A stretch of 8,982 nucleotides of DNA from Amoebophilaceae bacterium (GTDB lineage: Bacteria > Bacteroidota > Bacteroidia > Cytophagales > Amoebophilaceae). The notes under the pieces were generated by a model that saw nothing but the letters and a program-made list of their open reading frames with translations, ran no database searches and had not been told where the DNA came from. Shown one piece after another: positions 1-7,773 of this stretch. How positions within the stretch are numbered: position 1 is the first letter of the stretch; every line of letters starts with the position of its first letter. Location: NCBI GenBank assembly GCA_023257955.1, contig JALRAY010000042.1:1-8982 (forward strand), written 5' to 3'. Both the position numbers and the translations under genes were made by a program.

Positions 1-297
1 TAATAGCCTGACTTGAAATTATCACGTGGGAGGGGAGTTACCCAAAGAATTTCGCTTTTTCTTTCACGATCAGTATAATATTAATGGTAGTAATATCAGG
101 AAATAAAAAAGAAGACGGTTTAGATTAAGTGAAGTTATGCTTAAATTCGTGTATCTATATAAATATGGTTGCATGTGATAATTTTAATGATTAAAGGATT
201 AATTCAGTAATTTATAATTAGTCTAATTCTAAAGCCGGTAAAATTACACAATTCCCCATATATTAGATGTCTTTTTTACTACTTCCTTACATACTTT
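1..297. other. AT-rich flank upstream of ileS, no assignable gene
   Basis: This stretch is very AT-rich; the row 181-240 has 13 G or C in 60 bases by hand count. No tRNA, repeat array or convincing promoter was seen. On the minus strand, positions 80 to 3 give 26 codons free of stops that run off the left edge, with no start codon visible. That could be the tail of a neighbouring gene or chance. The frame of ileS is open back to a TAA at 208-210 but offers no earlier ATG. Confidence 0.4.
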
Positions 298-3200
298 ATG
301 CATTCTCAAATTACTGGTGCAAGTTACCCTATATATAAACATTTAAACCTAACCCAAATCGCAAACGAAATAGCTACCTATTGGGAGCAAAGTCAAACCT
401 TTGCCAATTCTATCAACAACAGAGTAAATAACCCTATCTTCACCTTCTATGAAGGGCCTCCCTCAGCTAATGGGGAGCCTGGTATCCACCACATACTGTC
501 AAGAACTCTCAAGGACCTGTTCTGTAGATATAAAACCCTGCAAGGCTACCAAGTAAAACGTAAAAGCGGATGGGATACCCATGGCTTACCCGTAGAGCTA
601 CAAGTAGAGAAAGCCTTAAACATTACTAAAGAAGCAATCGGTAAAACCATCACCATAACAGACTACAATAAACATTGTAGAGAAACCGTCATGCGTTACC
701 AAGCGCAATGGGGGAAACTCACACAACAACTAGGCTATTGGATAGACACAGAGCATCCTTATACAACGTGCGATACGGACTATATAGAAACGCTATGGCA
801 TCTACTTCAAAAATTCTACAACAAGGGACTGTTGTATAAAGGCTACAGCATACAACCATACTCTCCAGCCGCAGGCACAGGGCTCAGCTCACACGAACTC
901 AATCAACAAGGCTGCTATAAGATGGTGAAGGATATCTCCGTAGTAGCCCAGTTTAAACGCACCAATACAGAGAATGAATACTTCCTAGCATGGACCACCA
1001 CCCCCTGGACCTTGCCAGCAAACAGCGCCCTAGCCGTCAATGCTAAAACGACCTACGTGTGCGTAAAAACCTACAACCCATACACCCATCAACCCATACA
1101 AGTGATTCTCGCACAAGACGCCCTCTCCCGTTACTTTCCACATGAATCGGAAAAAGCGCAAGTAGCAACCTATCAACCAGGCACTACCCCCATACCCTGG
1201 GAAATCATCACACACTACCAAGGCCAGGACCTAGTAGGGCAAACTTATGAACAACTGTTACCCAATGTACAACCCGCTACCCCCGCCTTTCAAGTAGTAG
1301 CAGGCGACTTTGTGACCACCGAAGACGGCACAGGCATCGTGCACATAGCCCCCACCTTTGGCGCCGAAGACATGCGTCTAGCCAAAAAGCTAAACATTCC
1401 CTCCATCACCGTGCGGAGAGAAAACAAAGACGTGCCCATAGTAGACAAACAAGGACGTTTTGTGGAAGAAATCACAGATTGGGCTCTGCAATACGTAAAG
1501 GCAGACTACGAGCCAGCAAGCGTACGCGAACAGTCCGACTATCAATCCGTAGACCAGTTGATCACCCGTAAGCTCAAAAAAGACAACAAAGCCTTTCTCG
1601 TAGCCAAATACGAACACAGCTACCCCCATTGCTGGCGGACGGATAAACCCATCTTGTATTACCCCCTTGATACTTGGGCCATAGCTACTACCCAGTACAA
1701 AGAGCAACTCATCACCCTCAATAAAACCATCAACTGGAAACCCGCCTCCACAGGCGTAGGTCGCTTTGAGAATTGGTTAGAAAACTTAGTCGATTGGAAC
1801 CTGAGCCGAGACCGATTCTGGGGCACTCCGCTACCTATCTGGCAAACCGAAGACCAGCAAGAAACCATCTGCATAGGATCTATAGAAGAACTGCGGCAAG
1901 AAGTAACAAAAGCCATAGCAGCCGGCTATATGTCCAAACAACTACCACAAGACCTAGATCTACACCGCCCCTACGTAGATCAAATCATACTAGTGAGCCC
2001 CTCCGGCAAAAGAATGCACCGCGTACCAGACCTTGTAGACGTCTGGTTTGATGCCGGATCCATGCCTTATGCACAATGGCACTATCCATTTGAGAACCAA
2101 GACACCTTTCAACAACACTTCCCTGCCGACTTTATCGCCGAAGGGGTAGATCAAACACGAGGATGGTTCTTTACCCTCCACGTCATAGCCGTGATACTAT
2201 TTGATAGCGTAGCCTTCAAAAACGTCATCTCCAATGGATTGATCCTAGATAAACACGGTAACAAAATGTCCAAGCGACTCGGGAACTCTATCAACCCATC
2301 CGAAGTCATAGAACAATACGGCGTAGACGCACTCCGTTGGTATATGATCAGTAGCGCTTCCCCCTGGGATAACCTCAAGTTTGATACCGAAGGATTAATA
2401 GCCACCCTCCGCAAGTACTTCTTTACCCTCCATAACACCTATAACTTCTTTGCGGCATATGCCAATTTGGACAACTTTACAGCCTTGGAAGCATCAATCC
2501 CTATTGCCGATAGACCCGAAATAGATCAATGGATAGTATCCAAGCTACATACCCTTACCCAGCAAGTCACCCAAGAACTAGACGCCTACGAGCCCACCAA
2601 AGCCGCTAGGCTCCTACAAGACTTCGTAGTCGATGAGCTCAGCAACTGGTACGTACGCCTGAATAGAAAACGATTTTGGAAAAGTGAAGCCAGTATCGAT
2701 AAAATAGCAGCTTATCAGACGCTGCATACCTGCTTAACAACCATCGCTAAGCTAGCTTCCCCCTTTATGCCCTTCTATGCCGATAGGCTCTATCAAGACC
2801 TGCAAACCCATGCCGCAAAAAGGCACTCCGTACACCTGAGCGATTTCCCTAAAGCAGATTCTACTATCATCAAAAAAGCCTTGGAAGAAAAAATGATGCG
2901 CGCCAAAACCATCGTTTCATTAGTCCATTCCCTGCGCAAGAAGCATGCTATCAAAGTCCGGCAGCCCCTCAGCAAACTTATTATCCCCATCACTGATAAA
3001 GCCATACAACCGCAGATAGAAGCGCTTGCGGATCTGATCCTAGCAGAAACAAACGTGAAGCAGATCGCCTACATGGATGATAACAGTGCATTGGTTGCAA
3101 AAAAACTAAAGCCTAATTTCAAACAAATAGGCCGCAAGTATACAAGCCAGTTGAACGCCATTGTAGCAGCCTTAGGCAAGCTCACTGCAGCAGACATCCA

Positions 3201-3645
3201 ACAACTAGAACAAGGCGCCATCATTAACCTAGCTATCGACAACGCCACTATCCCGATTACCTTAGAAGAAGTCATTATCACATCCGAAGATATCCCCGGC
3301 TGGTCCACCGCTACCGAAGCAGACATCACCGTCGCTATAGACGTCACCATCACTCCGGAACTATATCAGGAAAGCATCGCCAGAGACCTGATCAATCGTG
3401 TACAAAACATCCGCAAAGACCAAGATCTGGAACTTCAGGACAAAATCAGCTTGACGATAGCCACCACCTCCACCGTCGCCCAAAACGCTATCCACACCTA
3501 CAAAAGCTACATCTGCCACGAAACACAAGCCCTACAGCTAACGATACACGATGCCCTGGCAAATGACACACAACGCGCGCAAAGCCAGACCATGGAGATA
3601 GATAACGATACACTTTATATCCTCGTGAAAAAGCACACGACTTAG
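298..3645 (+). CDS. ileS: Isoleucyl-tRNA synthetase (IleRS), complete
   Basis: This cytoplasmic class I aminoacyl-tRNA synthetase charges tRNA-Ile with isoleucine and edits misactivated valine. The 1115-residue product is full length for the Bacteroidota form. The Rossmann-fold signature is at residues 54-65 (PPSANGEPGIHH), so the usual HIGH reads GIHH. GWDTHGLPVE follows at 91-100. The CP1 editing insertion contains WTTTPWTLPAN (232-242) and GTGIVHIAPTFGAED (344-358), which includes the Asp expected to hold the amino group in editing. Further landmarks are LSRDRFWGTPLPIW (502-515), DVWFDAGSMP (581-590), DFIAEGVDQTRGWFF (611-625) and the second catalytic motif KMSKR (656-660). The anticodon-binding helical region follows, with WYVRLNRKRFW in it. 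The ATG at 298 is the only in-frame ATG after the upstream stop at 208. No Shine-Dalgarno sequence precedes it, which fits Bacteroidota. Parts of the coding strand are strongly C-rich. Confidence 0.97.
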   Translation: MHSQITGASYPIYKHLNLTQIANEIATYWEQSQTFANSINNRVNNPIFTFYEGPPSANGEPGIHHILSRTLKDLFCRYKTLQGYQVKRKSGWDTHGLPVELQVEKALNITKEAIGKTITITDYNKHCRETVMRYQAQWGKLTQQLGYWIDTEHPYTTCDTDYIETLWHLLQKFYNKGLLYKGYSIQPYSPAAGTGLSSHELNQQGCYKMVKDISVVAQFKRTNTENEYFLAWTTTPWTLPANSALAVNAKTTYVCVKTYNPYTHQPIQVILAQDALSRYFPHESEKAQVATYQPGTTPIPWEIITHYQGQDLVGQTYEQLLPNVQPATPAFQVVAGDFVTTEDGTGIVHIAPTFGAEDMRLAKKLNIPSITVRRENKDVPIVDKQGRFVEEITDWALQYVKADYEPASVREQSDYQSVDQLITRKLKKDNKAFLVAKYEHSYPHCWRTDKPILYYPLDTWAIATTQYKEQLITLNKTINWKPASTGVGRFENWLENLVDWNLSRDRFWGTPLPIWQTEDQQETICIGSIEELRQEVTKAIAAGYMSKQLPQDLDLHRPYVDQIILVSPSGKRMHRVPDLVDVWFDAGSMPYAQWHYPFENQDTFQQHFPADFIAEGVDQTRGWFFTLHVIAVILFDSVAFKNVISNGLILDKHGNKMSKRLGNSINPSEVIEQYGVDALRWYMISSASPWDNLKFDTEGLIATLRKYFFTLHNTYNFFAAYANLDNFTALEASIPIADRPEIDQWIVSKLHTLTQQVTQELDAYEPTKAARLLQDFVVDELSNWYVRLNRKRFWKSEASIDKIAAYQTLHTCLTTIAKLASPFMPFYADRLYQDLQTHAAKRHSVHLSDFPKADSTIIKKALEEKMMRAKTIVSLVHSLRKKHAIKVRQPLSKLIIPITDKAIQPQIEALADLILAETNVKQIAYMDDNSALVAKKLKPNFKQIGRKYTSQLNAIVAALGKLTAADIQQLEQGAIINLAIDNATIPITLEEVIITSEDIPGWSTATEADITVAIDVTITPELYQESIARDLINRVQNIRKDQDLELQDKISLTIATTSTVAQNAIHTYKSYICHETQALQLTIHDALANDTQRAQSQTMEIDNDTLYILVKKHTT

Positions 3646-4071
3646 CACCTGAAGCCATACGCAGTGCTACCCCAAAACCCGTCATTGCCCCCAAAACCGT
3701 CATTGCCAGCGATGGGTATGCTGATAAATCCGATATACAGGTCACCAATGATTCTCCAAGAATTAATAATCCGATAGCGAGACAACTACCAGCGGTGTGC
3801 ATTATTCATTTAGGCGATAGATTTGAAATAAGCTTTGCCGCAGACACCCTTACCGATGCTGACGCAGACACCCTAAGTTACGCCGTTACCGTTATCAGAG
3901 GCAGAAGTCAATCGCTTGCGGTATCTGGGCATCATTCTCCTCAATCTACTACCGCTGCTAGTAGGCATACATCATACACCGGAGGAGGACAGGATGCAGC
4001 TAGGCAGTAAGCAAGGGGGCATTGCATGCAATCGCGACAACGACATGGAGCGGATGGAATTGGTGGAGTAG
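3645..4071 (+). pseudogene. Decayed cadherin-like (CADG/He_PIG-type) repeat module
   Basis: One frame is open from 3606 to a TAA at 4008-4010, overlapping the end of ileS, but has no credible start codon. Its translation resembles an extracellular cadherin-like repeat of the dystroglycan/He_PIG type: VIASDGYADKSDIQVTND, then SPRINNPIARQ, then FAADTLTDADADTLSYAV. Such repeats usually run 'TASDG..SD.F.VTVTN..P..NPI.DQ', 'ADTFTDADGDTLTYSA', 'LP.WLSF...T..FSGTP' and 'VTATDNDG'. After about 3900 the continuation is split across frames. GIWASFS is in one frame (from about 3922), PQSTTAAS returns in the first, and HTPEED and NRDND (about 4030-4045) are in the third, which ends in TAG at 4069-4071. 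Several small indels explain this pattern better than an intact gene does. Such modules normally sit in long secreted or surface adhesins. The assignment rests on motif memory only, and the intact parent gene is not in the window. Confidence 0.5.
3671..3707 (+). repeat. Tandem duplication, 19 + 18 bases, inside the decayed module
   Basis: The segment 3671-3689 (CCCAAAACCCGTCATTGCC) is followed at once by 3690-3707 (CCCAAAACCGTCATTGCC). The copies differ only by one C in a short C run. In the open frame they read as PKPVIA then PKTVIA. It looks like a replication-slippage duplication in sequence no longer under strong selection. Confidence 0.75.
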
Positions 4072-4121
4072 CCACTATACGCACAATTAAGCAGTGCTTG
4101 AAACAAGGAAGTGCTATTCTT

Positions 4122-5570
4122 TTAGTGCTGCAAGGCTGCTTGTAACAACTGATTTACTAAGCCTGGGGCTGCTTTGCCTTGGCTGCGTTTCATCACCTCA
4201 CCCATCAGCATGTTTAAGATACCCTTGTGCCCATTTTTATAGGCAGCTACTTTTTCTGGATAGGTGTCGATAACCTCTTTAATGAGGGGGTACAAAATGT
4301 CTGTATCCTTTTCTTGCGACAAGTTCAGTTCTTCTACAAGGTCTAAAGGCGTACGATCTGGCGATGCTACCAAGGCGGGGAAAAGCTTTTGGGTAGCCGT
4401 GGAAAAACTAATCGTCTCTTCGTTCACCAAATCTATCAACGCAACCAACTGCACTGGCTGCAAAGGGAAGTCTTTTAATACCACATTTAGCTCATTCATA
4501 TATCCCTTTACAGGGCCTATCAGCCAGTTAGCGGCAGCAGTATAATCCGTAGTCAGCGCACATAACGCTTCAAAATAGAGCGCTAATTCTTTGGTATCGG
4601 TTAACACCCCAGCCGCATAGTCAGAGAGTTGATATACTTCCATGAACTTGGCTTTATAAGCCCTCGGTAGCAATGGCATATCCTTTTGAATCGCTTCAAT
4701 CCATGCTTCCGTGATGGTTACAGGTGGTAAGTCCGGCTCCACAAAGTATCGGTAATCCAAGCTTCCTTCTTTAGCACGTTGACTAATAGTTATCCCCTGA
4801 GCCGCATCATACATCCGGGTTTCTGTTATCACCTCCTTCCCTACCTCCAGCATCTCTATTTGTCTTGCGATCTCATATTCAATAGCCAATTGTACGTTTT
4901 TGATAGAATTCATGTTCTTAACCTCCACGCGGTTTCCGAAGGTATCTGCCCCTTCAGGCAGCACGGATATATTGGCATCACACCGCAAAGAACCCTCTTC
5001 CATATTGCCATCACAAATCTCTAGGTAACGCACGATCTTGCGTAACTCTGTCAAAAAGGTGTAAGCCTCCTTGCCGGAAGCAATTTCTGGTAGAGTCACT
5101 ATTTCTAGCAAGGCAACGCCCGCCCTGTTAAAATCCAATAACGTATCTGCTGGATCCATATCATGGATCGATTTACCCGCATCTTCTTCCAGATGAATGC
5201 GTTGTAAAGGAATCCTCTTTTCCTCACCACTAACGGTAGGGAGAGTGATATGTCCGCCTTGGCATATGGGGGTTTTATCTTGCGTGATCTGATAGCCTTT
5301 GGGGAGATCGGGATAGAAGTAGTTTTTCCTTGCAAAGTAGTTGACAGCGGTGATGCTCGCCTCGCACGCCAGGCCGAGCTTGATAGCACAGTCGATAGCC
5401 TTTTTATTGATCATTGGTAACGTACCCGGATGGGCAAGACTGATAGGACTAATGAGAGTATTCGGTAAAGCGCCATAAGCAGCGCCTTCAGGGGCAAACA
5501 TTTTACTTTCCAGTAAAAGCTGCGCATGTACTTCTAGCCCTATGACGGGGGTATATCGTATGGTATGCAT
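4122..5570 (-). CDS. gatB: Aspartyl/glutamyl-tRNA(Asn/Gln) amidotransferase subunit B, complete
   Basis: GatB is the kinase and tRNA-binding subunit of GatCAB, which phosphorylates and then amidates Glu-tRNA-Gln and/or Asp-tRNA-Asn in the cytoplasm. At 482 residues it is normal length. Family landmarks in order are IGLEVHAQLLLESKMF (10-25), RKNYFYPDLPKGYQIT (81-96), RIHLEEDAGKS (124-134), LDFNRAGVALLEIVT (145-159), MEEGSLRCDANIS (190-202), VEVKNMNSIKN (215-225) and DYRYFVEPDLPP (272-283). The C-terminal YqeY-like tail ends in GEVMKRSQGK and LVNQLLQAAL. The motif around 152-162 departs from the common 'G.PLIEIV.EPD' (Ala153 for Pro, Leu160 for Glu). The ATG at 5570 is the only in-frame ATG after an upstream stop near 5592-5594 and has no Shine-Dalgarno. 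gatA and gatC are not in the window. It lies downstream of yidC on the same strand, 140 bases away, so co-transcription is possible. Confidence 0.96.
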   Translation of the reverse strand: MHTIRYTPVIGLEVHAQLLLESKMFAPEGAAYGALPNTLISPISLAHPGTLPMINKKAIDCAIKLGLACEASITAVNYFARKNYFYPDLPKGYQITQDKTPICQGGHITLPTVSGEEKRIPLQRIHLEEDAGKSIHDMDPADTLLDFNRAGVALLEIVTLPEIASGKEAYTFLTELRKIVRYLEICDGNMEEGSLRCDANISVLPEGADTFGNRVEVKNMNSIKNVQLAIEYEIARQIEMLEVGKEVITETRMYDAAQGITISQRAKEGSLDYRYFVEPDLPPVTITEAWIEAIQKDMPLLPRAYKAKFMEVYQLSDYAAGVLTDTKELALYFEALCALTTDYTAAANWLIGPVKGYMNELNVVLKDFPLQPVQLVALIDLVNEETISFSTATQKLFPALVASPDRTPLDLVEELNLSQEKDTDILYPLIKEVIDTYPEKVAAYKNGHKGILNMLMGEVMKRSQGKAAPGLVNQLLQAALQH

Positions 5571-5578
5571 ATGGTATG
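5560..5578 (-). repeat. Direct repeat CATACCAT flanking the gatB start codon
   Basis: Read on the minus strand, the sequence is CATACCAT, ATG, CATACCAT. The start codon sits exactly between two identical 8-base copies (5571-5578 and 5560-5567). The downstream copy encodes the start of His-Thr-Ile. It may be a chance duplication or slippage product; no function is assigned. Confidence 0.6.
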
Positions 5579-5611
5579 ATGATGGCTGTAACTACAAACT
5601 GATTTCATTTG

Positions 5612-5638
5612 GGATTGCTAAAGAGATAGCAGCAATCC
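5612..5638. other. Hairpin in the yidC-gatB gap
   Basis: GGATTGCT (5612-5619) is the perfect reverse complement of AGCAATCC (5631-5638), with an 11-base loop. No run of T follows on either strand, so it does not look like a classical intrinsic terminator. It could stabilise or process a yidC-gatB transcript, or set the relative level of the two genes. Confidence 0.45.
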
Positions 5639-5710
5639 ACGTATACAATACAACGCTTGCGGGGATGATGAACAACTAGACGCATGTATGTTTAGCCTCC
5701 TAACCCATCG

Positions 5711-7489
5711 CTATTTCTTAGCGGGCTTGGCTTGCATCGCCTTTTGCAACCTTTGCTTGAAAGATTTGTCCTTTTTAAAGATGTTGGTGCGATTTTGATG
5801 CAACTTTTCTTTGATCTTATCTTCATCCACAAACCTTTTGATGACTGCTTGTTGTCCAATGGTGATGACATTCGATACAAAGTAATAAAAGCTTAAACCA
5901 GCAGGAAAGCTATTGAAGATAAACATAAAGGTGATAGGGAATAAATATGACATGGTCTTCATAGGCCCTTGTGGCGGATTCAATTGGTTATTGTACCATG
6001 TATATAGCATCGTGGATGCGGTCATCAGCAACGTAAACAAACTAACATGGTTGCCATAAAAAGGAATCGTAAAAGACAGGTTGATAATGGAATCATACGT
6101 AGAAAGATCCGTTGCCCACAAAAAGGACTTTTGCCGTAACTCTATCGCATTGGGGAAGAAATTAAACATAGCTAGCAAAACAGGCATCTGTAATAATACC
6201 GGTATACAACCACTCAGCGGGTTGATGCCCATTTCTTTGTACAGCTTCACTTGCTCCATTTGCATCTGCTGCACATTGGATCCATACTTTTCTTTCAGCT
6301 TATCCAACGTTGGTTTTAGCAGTTTCATTTGCGCCATAGAGATGTATGATCTATAGGATAGCGGCAATAAGGCGAGCTTAATCAAGATCACCATCAGCAG
6401 AATAATGATACCGTAGTTAGTGACATGCTTCTCTATAAAAGCAAAAACAGGTATAACGGCGTATTGATTTAACCATTTAATGACAGGCCAACCTAAGGAA
6501 AGGTTTTTGGAAAAACCAGGTGCGAAAGCTTTTAAGTCATGATACGAGTTGGGGCCAAAGTACAATTTAAAACTGCCGCTAGCAGCGTTTTTACTCGTGC
6601 CGAGTTGTAGAGCGAGGGAAGCTTCTTTCATCACCTCCTTCCCTTGCGCAGTAGGTTGCAAGCTCAGCTTACCGCCTACAAAAGGTTGATGCGGCACTAT
6701 ACCTGTTGTAAAAAACCTTTGCTTGAAAGACACCCACTGCATAATACCTTCAACTTCACGCTCCTCGTGCTTATCGCTGTACTCCTTTAAATGCTCGAAG
6801 GTGTTATTCCTCAAATAATAATTGATAGTTGTTTTATTGCGACAAGCGACCACATCTTGCTCAGCCCTTTGCAATGCATTCTCCCACGTAAAGAGGATAG
6901 GTTCTTTATCCATATACCCTTCATGACCTACAAATTCCCAACTCTGGGTAAGTCTATAGCCTTTTTCTGGCAACGTAAAGGTTTGGCGGATATATTGGTC
7001 TTTATCTATAGCAAGGATAAAGGTAACTGCTTGTTGTTTCTCGTCGGAAGCGAGATGCTTTTGCTCATCTACCACTTGAAAGTATAAATGGCTTGTGTGG
7101 ATATGACTTTGTTTGGAAGTAAACTTAAAGCCCATATTACTAGATGCTTTCGTCAGTATCTTAAATGGATTCCCTAAATGATCATGGTACTTCTTTACAA
7201 CTACTTCCTGCACCTGCGCACCTTTGGAGGTTAATGTAATGCGGATATCTTCGTTTTCTAAGACTACTAACGCTTCCTCCATGGCATCGGCAGCAGTTGC
7301 GAAAACCCCTTGTGATATAGCCTGCACGGTAGGTACTGGAGATACTGCCGCAGGGGAAGATGCCTCAGGCGCAACATGGGTAATGGGATGATTGGTTGGT
7401 GTAGCTTGTTGTTTTTGCCCCTCAAAGTAAGAATATGCCACCATGATGAGGGAAATAAGAAGGAGGCCTGTCAGTTTGTTTTTATCCAT
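5711..7489 (-). CDS. yidC: Membrane protein insertase YidC (Oxa1 family), complete
   Basis: YidC inserts and folds inner-membrane proteins, alone or with SecYEG. The 592-residue protein has the Gram-negative layout. An N-terminal anchor (about 6-22) is followed by a Pro/Ala/Thr-rich linker (about 28-58) and a large periplasmic beta domain (about 70-335). The conserved five-helix core comes next (about 340-552): NYGIIILLMVILIKLALLPL (358-377), GINPLSGCIPVLLQMPVLLA (421-440), the segment SLFTLLMTASTMLYTWY (483-499), then FPITFMFIFNSFPAGLSFYY (517-536). A basic tail (KSFKQRLQKAMQAKPAKK) could help bind ribosomes. By hand alignment with E. coli YidC, the groove arginine of 'AKMRMLQP' is Lys389 here (AQMKLLKP), with Arg380 nearby. 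The ATG at 7489 gives the expected MDKNK start. No Shine-Dalgarno is present, and a strong Bacteroidota promoter lies about 50 bases upstream. Confidence 0.96.
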   Translation of the reverse strand: MDKNKLTGLLLISLIMVAYSYFEGQKQQATPTNHPITHVAPEASSPAAVSPVPTVQAISQGVFATAADAMEEALVVLENEDIRITLTSKGAQVQEVVVKKYHDHLGNPFKILTKASSNMGFKFTSKQSHIHTSHLYFQVVDEQKHLASDEKQQAVTFILAIDKDQYIRQTFTLPEKGYRLTQSWEFVGHEGYMDKEPILFTWENALQRAEQDVVACRNKTTINYYLRNNTFEHLKEYSDKHEEREVEGIMQWVSFKQRFFTTGIVPHQPFVGGKLSLQPTAQGKEVMKEASLALQLGTSKNAASGSFKLYFGPNSYHDLKAFAPGFSKNLSLGWPVIKWLNQYAVIPVFAFIEKHVTNYGIIILLMVILIKLALLPLSYRSYISMAQMKLLKPTLDKLKEKYGSNVQQMQMEQVKLYKEMGINPLSGCIPVLLQMPVLLAMFNFFPNAIELRQKSFLWATDLSTYDSIINLSFTIPFYGNHVSLFTLLMTASTMLYTWYNNQLNPPQGPMKTMSYLFPITFMFIFNSFPAGLSFYYFVSNVITIGQQAVIKRFVDEDKIKEKLHQNRTNIFKKDKSFKQRLQKAMQAKPAKK

Positions 7490-7540
7490 ATAGCTTTAAA
7501 AATGGTAGAAATTATCGGTGGCGTAATTTTTGCGAATAGA

Positions 7541-7572
7541 CAAAGCTAGCGCTCTGTGCGGTAACTTTCAAA
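7541..7572 (-). promoter_or_regulatory. Bacteroidota-type promoter for yidC
   Basis: On the minus strand, TTTG (7572-7569) is followed after exactly 20 bases by TAGCTTTG (7548-7541). This matches the established Bacteroidota sigma-ABfr consensus of TTTG, 19-21 bases, TAnnTTTG at every defined position. Transcription should start a few bases past 7541, giving a leader of roughly 45 nucleotides before the yidC ATG at 7489. Confidence 0.7.
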
Positions 7573-7671
7573 CAAAGCCGATATCAACAGGGGGTATGTC
7601 TCCATAGGGTTGTGACCGCTCTTCATGTAAAGTATCCTCATAGGGAGGAAGATTTTCTACATTCGCTGTTA

Positions 7672-7679
7672 TAACTTTG
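7672..7679 (+). promoter_or_regulatory. Possible -7 element for pth
   Basis: TAACTTTG matches the Bacteroidota -7 consensus TAnnTTTG. No TTTG lies 19-21 bases upstream, so only half of the promoter is supported. If used, it would give a leader of about 90 bases before the pth ATG at 7774. Confidence 0.3.
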
Positions 7680-7773
7680 ATAATCGTTGCACTGATTTTG
7701 AAGATGTGCGTAAACTACTACGTGCTGCGTATGTCAACATTTCATTGCCCTCATAAACTACTAAAGTATTCAC

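Noticed and set aside
54..65. Loss of the HIGH motif in IleRS (numbers are residues of the protein starting at base 298)
   Set aside because: The GIHH form is, as I recall, normal for Bacteroidota IleRS, and KMSKR and all other motifs are intact, so it is not a sign of inactivation.
119..149. Possible ileS promoter (TTTA, 19 bases, TAAATTCG)
   Set aside because: One mismatch in each Bacteroidota element, in very AT-rich sequence where such near matches are common, and it would imply a leader of over 140 bases.
1030..3353. Several minus-strand open frames of 60-105 codons inside ileS
   Set aside because: They lie wholly within a strongly conserved synthetase, lack recognisable motifs, and are expected from the low number of stops opposite this C-rich coding strand.
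3795..4010. A small intact gene starting at the GTG at 3795
   Set aside because: The same frame and the same protein family resemblance extend well upstream of this GTG, and the expected continuation shifts frame downstream, which fits a decayed fragment better than a real 71-residue gene.
4081..4121. Possible bidirectional terminator between the decayed module and gatB
   Set aside because: Only short repeats of AGCACT-like words were found; no stem of useful length with a T run could be drawn.
4264..5024. Plus-strand open frames opposite gatB
   Set aside because: Fully overlapped by a well-conserved gatB reading frame; no domain or independent start signal seen.
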